Positions 14,247 through 23,419 of a stretch of DNA of 56,329 nt are shown here, piece by piece (position 1 is the stretch's first letter; each line of letters starts with the position of its first letter). Source of the stretch: Methanothrix sp. (lineage in GTDB: Archaea; Halobacteriota; Methanosarcinia; Methanotrichales; Methanotrichaceae). The notes under the pieces are model-generated. The model saw nothing but the letters and a program-made list of their open reading frames with translations. It was not told the origin of the DNA and did no database searches. The position numbers and the translations under genes were made by a program. The stretch lies in the NCBI GenBank assembly GCA_018052825.1, contig JAGPMN010000004.1, forward strand, positions 1 to 56,329, given 5' to 3'.

Positions 14247-16916
14247 ATGTCCAGGCTTTCGCCACTCATGGAGCAGTACTACCGGGAGAAGAGCCGGTTT
14301 CCAGATGCACTGCTGCTCTTTCGCGTCGGCGACTTTTACGAGACATTCGCCGAGGATGCGATCATCGTCGCCCGCGACCTGAATATCACCCTCACCTCCA
14401 GGCAGAAGGACGACGAGGGCAATAAGATCCCTCTGGCCGGGGTGCCCTACCATGCACTGGATGCCTACCTGGCCAGGCTCATCCGTGCAGGGCACAAGGT
14501 GGCCATCTGCGATCAGGTGGAGGACCCAAGGCTCGCACGGGGGCTGGTCAAGAGGGAGATCACCCGCGTTGTCACGCCTGGCACAGTTGTCGAGCCTGCC
14601 ATGCTCGACGAGTCCAGCAACAACTTCCTGGCGGCTGTGGTGGCAGAGGATGGCGGACCAAGCGGAGATGGCAGGATGGCAGGGCTGGCCTTTCTGGACG
14701 TCTCTACAGGTGAGTTTCTCACGACGGTTGTGGCTTTTGAGCGGCTTGCTGCGGAGATGGCCAAGTTCCGGCCGGCTGAGTGCATATCTGCCTTTCCCCT
14801 GCCGTGGGAGGGCGGCAGGCAGCAGATTCTGGAGGAGGCTGCCTTCTCTGAGGAGGCCGCAGCCGCTGCCCTGCAGGATCGCTTTGGGCCGGACTGGCAG
14901 GTGAGGCTGGGCCTTGAGGCCAGGCCCCTGTGCACCCGCGCCTGCGGAGCCGTCCTCACATACCTCAAGATGAGCTGCTTTGAGGGCCTCGGCCACATCC
15001 AGGATATTCGCTGCTATTCAGGCTCCGAGTTCATGGTCCTGGATGATGTGACGCTGCGAAATCTTGAGATACTGCGAAACATCCGCGACCGATCCAGGCG
15101 CGGCACCCTTCTGGAGTATTTGAGCCACACCAAAACTGCCATGGGGGCCCGAACCCTGGCCAGGTGGATAGAGATGCCGCTCCTCTCGCAGGCGGAGATA
15201 TCCCGGCGGCTGGATGCAGTGGAGGAGCTCGTCAAAGACAGCCTGCTGCGGGAGGGGCTGGCAGAAAAGCTCAGGGGCTGCGCTGACATCGAGAGACTGC
15301 TCTCCCGCATCACACTGGGCCTGGCCGGACCGAAGGAGATGGTGGCGCTGAGGAGCACACTGCAGAGGCTGCCAGACCTGCAGATGCTGCTTGCCGGTCG
15401 GCGGAGCGCATATCTTCTCGATTTGTTCGCAAGGCTGGAGCCCATGCCGGAGACCGCCACCCTTTTGGAGAGGGCGGTCGTCGACGACCCTCCAGCTCAC
15501 ATCCGGGATGGGGGCGTGATCCGGGACGGCTACGATGAGGAGATCGACCGGCTGCGCTCGCTGCTGCGGGACGGCCGCGGCTGGATGGCCCGCCTGGAGG
15601 GGGAGCAGCGGGAGAAGACGGGCATCAAGTCCCTCAAGGTCGGCTACAACAGCGTATTCGGCTATTACCTGGAGGTGACGCGCGCCAATCTGCATCTTGT
15701 TCCCGGCAATTACATCCGCAAGCAGACCCTGGCCAATGTGGAGAGGTTCATCACCCCGGAGCTCAAGGAGATGGAGTCGCAGATCCTCACCGCCCAGGAG
15801 AGAGCAGTCTCCCTCGAGCAGGAGATCTTCTCCCGCCTGAGCAGCAGCCTGGCCGAGCAGGCCCGTTCCATTCAGGAGAGGGCGGCGGCAATCGCCGAGG
15901 CCGATGTCCTCTTCTCACTGGCTGTGGCTGCGGCTGAGGGCGGCCTGGTAAAGCCCCAGTTCGTCGATCAGGGAAAAGGTGGCAAGGGGGGACGGATCTA
16001 CATGCGTGCCGCCCGCCACCCGGTGCTGGACAAGGCCATGCGGGGCGCATTTGTGCCCAATGACGTTCTGCTGGACGGAGTAGAGAACAGGTTCATAATA
16101 CTCACAGGCCCCAACATGGCTGGAAAGTCGACATTCATGCGCCAGGTGGCCCTCTGCTGCATCATGGCCCAGGCGGGATCCTTTGTGCCCGCCGACTTTG
16201 CAGAGCTCTCTCTGCTGGACAGGATCTTCACCAGAGTTGGGGCCTACGATGACCTCTCCGCCGGCCAGAGCACATTCATGGTGGAGATGAAGGAGATCGC
16301 CGCCATCCTGGCATCGGCAGGAAGGGACAGCCTGGTTCTCCTGGATGAGGTGGGAAGGGGGACCAGCACATTCGACGGCCTCTCCTTGGCCTGGGCCATC
16401 TCCGAGTACCTGCACAGCTCCATCCAGTGCAAGTGCATATTCGCTACCCACTACCATCAACTCACCCAGCTTGAGGGCATACTTCCCGGCGTGAGAAACT
16501 ACAGCATCGCCGTCAAGGAGGAGAGGGGAGCCGTCACATTTCTGCGGACGGTGGTGCCGGGGGCAACAGACAGGAGCTATGGGGTGCACGTGGCGCGCCT
16601 GGCAGGCCTTCCAGATTCTGTGACCCGGCGCGCCGACCAGATCTTAAAGGAGATAGAGAAGGAGGCGGTGATCGAGCCACTCTCCACGGCCAAAAGGGCG
16701 AAGAGATCCCCGCGCTATACTCAACTGATATTCTTCGACAGCCTCAAGGAGGACGGCGCCATAATGCAGCCCAAACAGGACAGCTTCGTGCTCGATGAGA
16801 TCCGGGCGCTTGACATAGATTCCATAACGCCCCGCCAGGCCCTGGATCGCCTGGCCGAGTATCAGAATCGCCTGATGGAGGAGGGGGCCGATGGCGGCAA
16901 TCAAGCTTCTCGATGA
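14247..16916 (+). CDS. mutS: DNA mismatch repair protein MutS
   Basis: An 889-residue bacterial-type MutS. The mismatch-reading motif GDFYETF lies near residue 30, with the connector, lever (S-R-R-G-T-L-L-E-Y-L) and clamp domains in order. The ATPase has Walker A GPNMAGKSTF near 621 and Walker B LLDEVGRGTSTFDG near 698. It recognises mismatches and recruits MutL. MutL overlaps its last 26 bases. MutS-MutL is patchy in archaea and those of methanogens are generally held to be acquired from bacteria. An inverted repeat lies just upstream. Confidence 0.97.
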   Translation: MSRLSPLMEQYYREKSRFPDALLLFRVGDFYETFAEDAIIVARDLNITLTSRQKDDEGNKIPLAGVPYHALDAYLARLIRAGHKVAICDQVEDPRLARGLVKREITRVVTPGTVVEPAMLDESSNNFLAAVVAEDGGPSGDGRMAGLAFLDVSTGEFLTTVVAFERLAAEMAKFRPAECISAFPLPWEGGRQQILEEAAFSEEAAAAALQDRFGPDWQVRLGLEARPLCTRACGAVLTYLKMSCFEGLGHIQDIRCYSGSEFMVLDDVTLRNLEILRNIRDRSRRGTLLEYLSHTKTAMGARTLARWIEMPLLSQAEISRRLDAVEELVKDSLLREGLAEKLRGCADIERLLSRITLGLAGPKEMVALRSTLQRLPDLQMLLAGRRSAYLLDLFARLEPMPETATLLERAVVDDPPAHIRDGGVIRDGYDEEIDRLRSLLRDGRGWMARLEGEQREKTGIKSLKVGYNSVFGYYLEVTRANLHLVPGNYIRKQTLANVERFITPELKEMESQILTAQERAVSLEQEIFSRLSSSLAEQARSIQERAAAIAEADVLFSLAVAAAEGGLVKPQFVDQGKGGKGGRIYMRAARHPVLDKAMRGAFVPNDVLLDGVENRFIILTGPNMAGKSTFMRQVALCCIMAQAGSFVPADFAELSLLDRIFTRVGAYDDLSAGQSTFMVEMKEIAAILASAGRDSLVLLDEVGRGTSTFDGLSLAWAISEYLHSSIQCKCIFATHYHQLTQLEGILPGVRNYSIAVKEERGAVTFLRTVVPGATDRSYGVHVARLAGLPDSVTRRADQILKEIEKEAVIEPLSTAKRAKRSPRYTQLIFFDSLKEDGAIMQPKQDSFVLDEIRALDIDSITPRQALDRLAEYQNRLMEEGADGGNQASR

Positions 16917-18636
16917 GGAGACGATCAACAAGATCGCTGCGGGTGAGGTCATAGAGCGGCCTGCCTCAGTGGTCAAGGAGCTGGCGGAAAACTCCATCGA
17001 CGCCGGCGCAGGCCGGATACTAATTGAGATCGCCGATGGTGGAAAGCGCTTCATCAAGATAACAGATGACGGCTGCGGCATAGCCGCCGACGATCTGCCT
17101 CTGGCATTTCAAAAGCATGCCACATCCAAGATCAGGGATGCGAAGGACATAAGCTCCATCTCCACCCTGGGCTTTCGCGGCGAAGCCCTGGCCAGCATAG
17201 CCAGCGTCAGCCGCAGCGTTGCGGTCGTGACCAGGACAGCTGCCTCTCTCTCCGGATCCTATCTGCGCCTGGAGGAGGGGCGTATTGCGGAGAGAAAGGA
17301 GGTGGGCGCTCCCTACGGGACATCCATTACCGTCTGGGACCTCTTCTACAATGTCCCTGCCAGGAGAAAGCACCTGAAAGGGGCTGAGGCGGAGTCTGTC
17401 TACATCGCAGATGCAGTGAGCGAGATGGCGATCATCCATCACGACATATCCTTCGAGCTCTACTCTGGAAGGCGTACCGTCTTCAAGTCCGTACGCTCCC
17501 CAAGCTGGAATGATGTCCTCATCCGCCTCTTCGGGCTGAAGACTGTCAAGGGCATGGCGCATCTGGAGGCGGAAGGGCCTGGCTGGAGCCTCACAGGCCT
17601 GGCTGGAGAGCCCTCCGCTGCCAGGAGCAGCCCGGACAGGATCTTCATATTCGTCAACGGCAGAGCTGTGTCATCCCGCAGCCTCTCCTCAGCCCTGCGC
17701 GAAGCCTACAGAAACATCATCCCCCAGGGAAAGAGCCCAACAGCGGTGGTCTCCCTGAGGATCAGCCCGGAGCTGGTGGATGTCAATGTCCACCCGACCA
17801 AGAGGGAGATCCGCCTGCTGCACGAGCAGGAGATAGCCTCTGTTCTAACTGCGGCAGCAGTCCGGGCTCTGCAGGAGCAAGGCAGCAGCTACAGGGATGC
17901 CGGGAGCGTGAAAGCCAACGGTCTGGCAGAGAGCATCGATTTTGGGCAGCAGCCCGGGCTGTCCCTGCCATCTGCGGCTGTGTCTCTTGCAGAAAGCTGC
18001 GCCCAGAGCACCCTTCCCATCGAGGTGGATGAGCTGCAGCCTTCCGCCGGGCAGGCGGGCCGGCCGAGGTTGAAGATCCTGGGCCAGATCAGGAGGCTTT
18101 ACATCGTTGCCGAGTCGGAGGAGGGGCTGGTCCTCATCGACCAGCATGCTGCTGCGGAGCGCATCCGCTTTGAGAGGCTGGTGGAGCTATACCGCAGCAA
18201 AAGGATCCGCCAGGATCTGGCCGAGCCTGTGGCTGTGGAACTCTCAGCCAGCGAGAGGATCATGCTCTCCTCCTGGCAGCAGACACTGCAGGAGATAGGC
18301 TTTGATATCCAGCCCTTCGGGGGAAACAGTTTCTCAGTGCGGGCCGTCCCGGCTCTCGGAAGGAGGCTGGAGAGCGCCGAGGCGGTGCACGACGTCCTCC
18401 GGGACCTATTTAGCTCAGGCCGGCCCCGCCCAGATTCGAGCAACAGAGACGATATCCTCAAGCTCCTCGCCTGCAGGGGCTCCATAAAATCTGGAAAGAA
18501 GCTCACTTTAGGTGAGATGAAGAGCCTGGTCGATGAGCTGTTCAGATGCAAGAGCCCTCAGAGCTGCCCCCACGGCCGGCCGGTGACAGTCACCTTCGAC
18601 GAGGCCCATCTGGAGAAGATCTTCGCCAGAAGGTGA
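16891..18636 (+). CDS. mutL: DNA mismatch repair protein MutL with endonuclease motif
   Basis: A 581-residue GHKL ATPase: E-N-S-I-D-A-G-A (about 31-38), DDGCGI, and GFRGEAL. The C-terminal domain has the metal-dependent nicking motif DQHA-x2-E-x4-E (Asp417 to Glu428) and the partner motifs A-C-R-G-S-I-K-S-G and CPHGRP. It is therefore the nicking type found where MutH is absent. It starts 26 bases inside mutS, so the two are co-translated. ATG 16891 is the only start giving the conserved I-K-L-L-D-E-E-T-I-N-K-I-A-A-G-E-V start. Confidence 0.97.
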   Translation: MAAIKLLDEETINKIAAGEVIERPASVVKELAENSIDAGAGRILIEIADGGKRFIKITDDGCGIAADDLPLAFQKHATSKIRDAKDISSISTLGFRGEALASIASVSRSVAVVTRTAASLSGSYLRLEEGRIAERKEVGAPYGTSITVWDLFYNVPARRKHLKGAEAESVYIADAVSEMAIIHHDISFELYSGRRTVFKSVRSPSWNDVLIRLFGLKTVKGMAHLEAEGPGWSLTGLAGEPSAARSSPDRIFIFVNGRAVSSRSLSSALREAYRNIIPQGKSPTAVVSLRISPELVDVNVHPTKREIRLLHEQEIASVLTAAAVRALQEQGSSYRDAGSVKANGLAESIDFGQQPGLSLPSAAVSLAESCAQSTLPIEVDELQPSAGQAGRPRLKILGQIRRLYIVAESEEGLVLIDQHAAAERIRFERLVELYRSKRIRQDLAEPVAVELSASERIMLSSWQQTLQEIGFDIQPFGGNSFSVRAVPALGRRLESAEAVHDVLRDLFSSGRPRPDSSNRDDILKLLACRGSIKSGKKLTLGEMKSLVDELFRCKSPQSCPHGRPVTVTFDEAHLEKIFARR

Positions 18637-18694
18637 ACGGAGGCGGCCGAACTGGCAGATGGCCTTTTCTATGAAGCAGTTGAGATAGCGCCTC

Positions 18695-20005
18695 ATGGAT
18701 CTGGAAGGATTTGCCAAGAGAGGTCTGTTGAGAGGCGAGCCTGATATAAAGTCCAAGCTCGTATCCCTTATCAGAGAGGTCAAGCAGATACCTGAGAGCC
18801 GCGCCGCCCTCCTGGCCGGGGCAGTGCTGGAGGAGGCACAGGCGACGCTGCATCCCCGGGGCGATGTCTTCTCACTGGAGAGCTCAGGCGTCACCATGGG
18901 CGACTTCGGCGTCGGCTCGCGCGGCTCGGGCGACTTTTATACCCATACCAAGATCGCCGAGGTCATAGGCCGCACTGAAGCGGTAGTCGATTCGCGCCAG
19001 CTGGACGATTCCGGAGTGGTCCGGGCATCCGGCCAGTACATAACCGTAACAGTAGACGGAATGCACTCCCGGCTGAGCGACTATCCCTTCCTGGCTGGCT
19101 TTCATGTGACACGCGCCGCCCTGCGCGATATCTATGTCATGGGAGCGAGGCCCGTCGCCCTGCTATCCGATATTCACCTGGCAGACGACGGGGACATCTC
19201 TCGCCTATTCGACCACATCGCAGGCATAGCCACTGTATCGGAGCTGATCGGAGTTCCCCTTGTCACCGGCAGCACTCTGCGCATCGGCGGGGACATGGTC
19301 ATAGGCGACAGGCTCACAGGCTGTGTGGGAGCTGTGGGCGTCTCTGATAGGCTGACGGCGCGAAAGGACGCCAGGCCAGGGGATGTAATACTCATGAGCG
19401 AGGGGGCAGGCGGAGGCACTGTCTGTGCTGCAGCCCTCTACAACGGCAGGCATGAGGTTGTGGAGGAGACGCTTAATGTTAAGTTCCTGGAGGCATCCGA
19501 TGCCCTGCTACAGGAGGATTACTGCATTCACGCCATGACCGATGTAACCAATGGCGGCATCCGCGGCGACGCCAGGGAGATATCCTATACGGCCGGGGTC
19601 AAGCTGGTCTTTGAGGAGGAGAGGATGCGCCGGCTGGTCAACGTCCGCGTCCTGGAGATGCTGGAGTCCCTGAAGATCGATTATCTTGGAGTCTCCATCG
19701 ATGCCCTGCTCATCATCGCCCCTCCGGAGGAGGCGGAGGGCATCTCAGACACCATCCGCCGGGCCGGGGTGGCGGTGGATGAGGTTGGAGCAGTTCAGGA
19801 GGGGTCGGGCGCGGAGCTGCTCATGGACGGCAAGGCAAGCGACTTCTCCCCCCGCTTTCGCGAGTCTGCCTATACTCCCGTTAAGAAGGTGGTGGGGCAG
19901 GATGCGCAGAGGGATGTGGAGGAGATGAGGCGCAGGGTGGACCTGGCCGCTCGCAATGCCGTGGAGAAGAAAAAGAAATTTGTCGAGATGATACGAAGAA
20001 AATAA
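18695..20005 (+). CDS. PurM/HypE/SelD-superfamily protein (AIR synthase-related)
   Basis: A 436-residue protein with the ATP-binding fold of the AIR synthase family. It has an N-terminal helical extension (about 1-60), D-F-G-V-G-S-R-G-S-G-D-F-Y, a central V-M-G-A-R-P-V-A-L-L-S-D block, the Asp-rich D-V-T-N-G-G-I-R-G-D motif (about 283-292), and a basic C-terminal helix. Methanogens carry several such paralogues of undefined function, often longer than PurM or HypE. The C-terminal Cys of HypE and the Cys/Sec loop of SelD are not seen, so neither of those roles is supported. It is followed by a T-rich terminator-like tract. Confidence 0.75.
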   Translation: MDLEGFAKRGLLRGEPDIKSKLVSLIREVKQIPESRAALLAGAVLEEAQATLHPRGDVFSLESSGVTMGDFGVGSRGSGDFYTHTKIAEVIGRTEAVVDSRQLDDSGVVRASGQYITVTVDGMHSRLSDYPFLAGFHVTRAALRDIYVMGARPVALLSDIHLADDGDISRLFDHIAGIATVSELIGVPLVTGSTLRIGGDMVIGDRLTGCVGAVGVSDRLTARKDARPGDVILMSEGAGGGTVCAAALYNGRHEVVEETLNVKFLEASDALLQEDYCIHAMTDVTNGGIRGDAREISYTAGVKLVFEEERMRRLVNVRVLEMLESLKIDYLGVSIDALLIIAPPEEAEGISDTIRRAGVAVDEVGAVQEGSGAELLMDGKASDFSPRFRESAYTPVKKVVGQDAQRDVEEMRRRVDLAARNAVEKKKKFVEMIRRK

Positions 20006-20007
20006 TT

Positions 20008-20036
20008 CATTTTTTTGCAAATTTTAATTCAAATTT
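20008..20036 (+). terminator. T-rich transcription terminator
   Basis: Three T-runs (TTTTTTT, TTTT, TTTTT) occur within 30 bases after the stop at 20005. Archaeal RNA polymerase stops at such oligo-T tracts without a hairpin. Confidence 0.5.
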
Positions 20037-20111
20037 TTACAAAGTTATTTATTTTTAACATCCTTGATGAATGTAGTAATAATAGTAAATATTTTTTTTA
20101 CAGAAATAAAC

Positions 20112-20119
20112 TATTTATA
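20112..20119 (+). promoter_or_regulatory. Probable TATA box upstream of the wHTH regulator
   Basis: TATTTATA occurs about 54 bases before ATG 20173, in an AT-rich stretch of 167 bases that holds no gene. A leader of roughly 30 bases with GGGAGAAG is implied. Confidence 0.4.
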
Positions 20120-20172
20120 CCATAACGTGCTTCAATTATTGCAAGGGAGTAAAAATAAGGGAGAAGATAGCA

Positions 20173-20562
20173 ATGAAGGAATCGTTCGTAATGAGATTTG
20201 ATGAGAAAGATATCGAGGTAGTGGAGACTTTGAAGAGCCTGGGAGTGCCCAGGAAGGTCTCCAATATGATTGCCTATCTGGCCAGCGGTGCAGAGGCCAC
20301 CTCACGCGAGATTGAGAGGGGCTCTGACCTGCGCCAGCCTGAGGTCTCCATTGCTCTGCGCACCCTGCGCAAGAACAACTGGGTGGAGGAGAGGATGACC
20401 AGGAGCGACGGCACTGGAAGGCCCATGAAGGTCTACCGGCTCAAGGCGCCCATAGAGGACATACTGCATTATTACGAGCAGGAGAAGCTCAACGAGGCCA
20501 ATGCCGCACTGCAGTCCATACAGAAGCTCAAGGCACTGCTGGGTGAGGCGGGGTCAAGCTGA
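20173..20562 (+). CDS. Winged-helix transcriptional regulator
   Basis: A 129-residue protein with a single winged helix-turn-helix (about 12-95). The recognition helix is predicted around L-R-Q-P-E-V-S-I-A-L-R-T-L-R-K-N-N-W-V, and the wing around T-R-S-D-G-T-G-R-P-M-K-V-Y. A C-terminal coiled-coil helix (about 98-126) suggests a dimer. It resembles the ArsR/TrmB group of small archaeal regulators; no metal site is evident. AT-rich intergenic regions lie on both sides. The regulon is unknown. Confidence 0.75.
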   Translation: MKESFVMRFDEKDIEVVETLKSLGVPRKVSNMIAYLASGAEATSREIERGSDLRQPEVSIALRTLRKNNWVEERMTRSDGTGRPMKVYRLKAPIEDILHYYEQEKLNEANAALQSIQKLKALLGEAGSS

Positions 20563-20800
20563 GGGGAGGGCAACTCATGATTTGGATAAATGTTAGATAT
20601 ATCCAATATATTTTTTCTTTATATCTATAATTATGGTTGCTTACTATATATCACTATATACTTATTATCAAATATATTTACTTTTTAAGAAAGATTTTCA
20701 CGATGGGGATATATAGAAGGAAGACCCAATATAAATCAAATGCAAGCCGGAAGCTACTGTACAGCAAGTATTAACGAGCGTATTATCAGGTAGTGGTTCA

Positions 20801-21298
20801 TTGACGGTCATAGAAGAGTCTATTCATAGGGCATACCTTAGCAAGCTTGTGGGAGAAGAAGGTCTGAGGATTGTGGAATGCATACCGGATGAAGAGATAA
20901 CCGATGAGAAGCTGGCGGATCTGACGGGAATCAGCCTCAACACAGTGCGGCGAACTCTTTACCTTCTTTATGAGCACAGGCTGGCTGTATACAGGCGCAA
21001 GCGCGACCCGGATTCCGGATGGCTCACATATCTGTGGCAGCTGTGCCCTGAGAACTTTGAGAAGGCGCTGGAGTCCGAAGCCAAGAGGCTGCTGCACAAA
21101 CTGGACGAGAGGCTGGCCTATGAGAAGGAGAATATCTTTTACGCTTGCACTGAGGGCTGTGCCAGGTTCATATTCGATGAGGCCAGCGAAGCCAACTTCA
21201 TCTGCCCCTTCTGCCAGGGAAACCTGGAGTATATGGAGAACGCCAAAGTTGTTGAGACCATAGAAAAGCAGATAAATGATCTGAAATCCTGTTTATAG
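20801..21298 (+). CDS. tfe: Transcription factor E (TFE alpha)
   Basis: A 165-residue basal factor with an N-terminal winged helix (about 5-85) and a zinc ribbon near the C-terminus (C-T-E-G-C ... F-I-C-P-F-C). TFE stabilises the open promoter complex with TBP, TFB and RNA polymerase. Start TTG 20801 is set by AGGTAG 7 bases upstream and the conserved N-terminus. The first zinc knuckle reads C-x3-C instead of the usual C-x2-C, a small oddity. The 238 bases upstream (20563-20800) are very AT-rich and hold no gene that I can see. Its end overlaps the convergent HTH gene by 6 bases. Confidence 0.93.
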   Translation: MTVIEESIHRAYLSKLVGEEGLRIVECIPDEEITDEKLADLTGISLNTVRRTLYLLYEHRLAVYRRKRDPDSGWLTYLWQLCPENFEKALESEAKRLLHKLDERLAYEKENIFYACTEGCARFIFDEASEANFICPFCQGNLEYMENAKVVETIEKQINDLKSCL

Positions 21299-21694
21299 GC
21301 CGTCCAGCTCCCGCCCCAGCACAGCCGTCCACCACCAGCGAGCCATGTCGGTTAGATCCCGGCTGAACATGCCGGAGAGGCGGTACTCTCCACCTTTGTT
21401 TGTGATCAGTCCGGCTCCGAGAAGCTTATTTCTCATGGCATAGAAGGCAGAGCGGCTCACATTCAGCTCGGAGAGGAGGGACTCCCATTCCCGCGTCTTC
21501 AGGGGACTGCCGCTCTTCTGCCTCTCTTCAACCAGAATGAGAAACCTCCTTCCCCTCTCGGCGGTCGCTTCCTCCTGGAAGAGCCGTAGCATAAGCTCAT
21601 GGTATGGATCGCGGCTGCGGCTTATGGCATACTCCGACTTTGAGCGAATCTTGAGGGTTGTCGCAGTACGGTGGGCCTTTTTGACGCTGGTCAT
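21293..21694 (-). CDS. HTH-domain protein, archaeal hypothetical
   Basis: A 133-residue basic protein. A predicted helix-turn-helix lies at about 65-105 (W-E-S-L-L-S-E-L-N-V-S-R-S-A-F-Y-A-M-R-N-K-L-L), with a wing-like G-G-E-Y-R-L-S, and the tail ends with aromatic W-W-W-T. No family name is recognised. It is downstream of the DUF2551 gene on the same strand with a 10-base gap, so the two probably form an operon converging on tfe. A role as a local DNA-binding regulator is inferred. Confidence 0.6.
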   Translation of the reverse strand: MTSVKKAHRTATTLKIRSKSEYAISRSRDPYHELMLRLFQEEATAERGRRFLILVEERQKSGSPLKTREWESLLSELNVSRSAFYAMRNKLLGAGLITNKGGEYRLSGMFSRDLTDMARWWWTAVLGRELDGL

Positions 21695-21704
21695 AACGCG
21701 GCTG

Positions 21705-22010
21705 TCACGGGCCGGCCAGCACCTGTCTGGCTATATCTGCGTATTCATTTCTCAAAACATAACTTCTGGGTGCACGATAGGACTTTTGCATGACATGCAG
21801 TATTCCAAGGCTGGAGCAGATATATCCGACCATGGATGCCACTGCCTTTCTGGATACATCCAACCGCCTTCTCACTATATCATGAAGTGTGGCTACAGTA
21901 AACTCCCCTGCATCGAGTATAGACTCAAGAACAATCCGCCTCAAACCGTCCGTGTCCAGATCGAGGAACCTTACCATTCGGCCAATTATCTCTGACCGCT
22001 GTGGTTTCAT
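21705..22010 (-). CDS. DUF2551 family protein
   Basis: A 101-residue protein matching my recollection of DUF2551, a short methanogen family. Its features are D-x-D-G-x-R-R-x-V-L near residue 21, then a helix-turn-helix-like F-T-V-A-T-L-H-D-I-V-R-R-R-L-D-V-S-R-K-A-V with S-M-V-G-Y-I-C-S-S-L-G-I-L. A DNA-binding role is likely but unproven. A TATA-like CTTTACTTAATATATAC array lies in the divergent region (22040-22090) shared with the TPR gene. Confidence 0.75.
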   Translation of the reverse strand: MKPQRSEIIGRMVRFLDLDTDGLRRIVLESILDAGEFTVATLHDIVRRRLDVSRKAVASMVGYICSSLGILHVMQKSYRAPRSYVLRNEYADIARQVLAGP

Positions 22011-22175
22011 CGTACCCCTCCGAAACTGCCCCCTGGATGTTCAACATTCAGACATTTACTATTACTTTACTTAATATATACTTTACTATATTGTGCCTAT
22101 CCTAATATTCCATTGGAGCCCCTCTTGAGCCCGTCCTTCCCAGTACCGACATCCGTTTAAGCCTGGCATGTAACC

Positions 22176-22862
22176 ATGTTGGTGATAAAGAGGTTGTGGT
22201 CAACCGGGTATAATGCAATGGCTGAAGATGCTATGCCTGAAGATGATGTATGGCTTGAGGAGGGAATCGCCCTGCGCAGGACGGGCCGCTATAGCCAGGC
22301 GGCGGAGGCACTGGAAAAGGCTATAGCCATCAATCCCGGAAATGCAGCCGCCTGGAGAAATCATGCATGGGCTTTATGCCAGATGGACAGAGATGAGGAG
22401 GCCTTGGCGTCCCTGGACAAGGCCATAGCCCTGGAGCCTATGAGCGCCCGCACATGGATACTGCGGGGCTTTGCCCTGCACCGGCTGGGCAGGTATGAGA
22501 AGGCGGTGGAATCTTACGCCCGGGCGATAGAGATCAATCCCCTGGGGCCGGATGGAAGGAGGGCCTGGAACAACCGGGGTGCAGCTCTGGACAATTTGCG
22601 GCGGCATGAAGAGGCCATAGAGAGCTACGACGAGGCCCTCCTTATAGATCCCTTCGACGTCTATGCCTGGAACAACCGGGGGGTCTCTCTCGCCATACTG
22701 GGCCGGCAGGAGGAGGCAAGCCGCTGCTTTGAAAAGGCCATTGAGATCGAGCCGGAGTATGCCACAGCCTGGAGGAACCTGGGGCTGGCCTATCAGGCGC
22801 TGCATCGCGATACCGAGGCGGAGGCGGCTTTCGCCAGGGCCAGGGAGCTGGGGCTGGAGTAG
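22176..22862 (+). CDS. Tetratricopeptide repeat protein
   Basis: A 228-residue protein with about five to six TPR units of 34 residues from residue 25 on; the typical A-W-x-x-x-G-x-A-L-x-x-L-x-R-x-E-E-A and A-I-x-I-x-P pattern is regular. It is likely a protein-interaction scaffold. No signal peptide or catalytic domain is present. ATG 22176 is taken as start; ATG 22218 (M-A-E-D-A-M) is an alternative and neither has a strong ribosome site. The following toprim gene converges on it. Confidence 0.85.
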   Translation: MLVIKRLWSTGYNAMAEDAMPEDDVWLEEGIALRRTGRYSQAAEALEKAIAINPGNAAAWRNHAWALCQMDRDEEALASLDKAIALEPMSARTWILRGFALHRLGRYEKAVESYARAIEINPLGPDGRRAWNNRGAALDNLRRHEEAIESYDEALLIDPFDVYAWNNRGVSLAILGRQEEASRCFEKAIEIEPEYATAWRNLGLAYQALHRDTEAEAAFARARELGLE

Positions 22863-22903
22863 AAGGGCGGCGCCAAAAGAAAAAGCGGGAAATTATCGAG
22901 CCA

Positions 22904-23419
22904 TTAGAGCGTCAAGGGCCCTCGTACTTTCCCAGTTGCGGCCCAGTCACTGCGATCCTGGGGACCATAAAGCCCTCTCATCCTCTCTGTGTAGCGGCTC
23001 AGGCTCTCCACATCCTTTATATCCTTTTTGACCAGCTTCTTGAGCCTGCTTCGAATCTCTGCATCAGGCCGGCATCCCAGGGAGCGCAGGTGCAGATCGA
23101 TCATGCGGCACATCTCCTCGCCCTTGCTGTCCCAGTCGGTGAGCAGGATGATGTGCCTGTACCGGCGGGCGGCATCCTCCGCCAGGTCCAGGGCAGGTGT
23201 GCGCGAGGCCATGATCACGGGTCCTGGCAGGCCCAAAGAGCGCAGGGCCTGCTCGTCGCGCCTGCCCTCCACAATGACCGCCGCCCCCTCCGAAGAGGCC
23301 TCCAGGAGGGATGCAATCAGCTTCTCCAGACCCTCAAGGTCGTATGTCCTCCTGGGGCGGCCCTGCTCGTCCTCTTTCTGCCAGGCCATCTCTTCAATCC
23401 TTTTGACCAGCGGTCTCAA
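22904..23419 (-). CDS. Toprim-domain protein (archaeal UPF0292 type)
   Basis: A 171-residue protein with a Toprim core: V-I-V-E-G-R-R-D-E (catalytic Glu, about 48-56) and L-L-T-D-W-D-S-K-G-E-E (DxD, about 92-102). This resembles RNase M5 and DnaG primase Toprim folds, but the protein is a short stand-alone archaeal version. The function is unknown, perhaps in RNA or DNA processing. Its start overlaps the end of the DUF167 gene by 26 bases, so they are coupled. Confidence 0.8.
   Translation of the reverse strand: MRPLVKRIEEMAWQKEDEQGRPRRTYDLEGLEKLIASLLEASSEGAAVIVEGRRDEQALRSLGLPGPVIMASRTPALDLAEDAARRYRHIILLTDWDSKGEEMCRMIDLHLRSLGCRPDAEIRSRLKKLVKKDIKDVESLSRYTERMRGLYGPQDRSDWAATGKVRGPLTL

Noticed and set aside
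18695..20005. Selenophosphate synthetase or HypE
   Set aside because: No Cys/Sec in the N-terminal loop and no C-terminal Cys; only the general PurM fold is supported.
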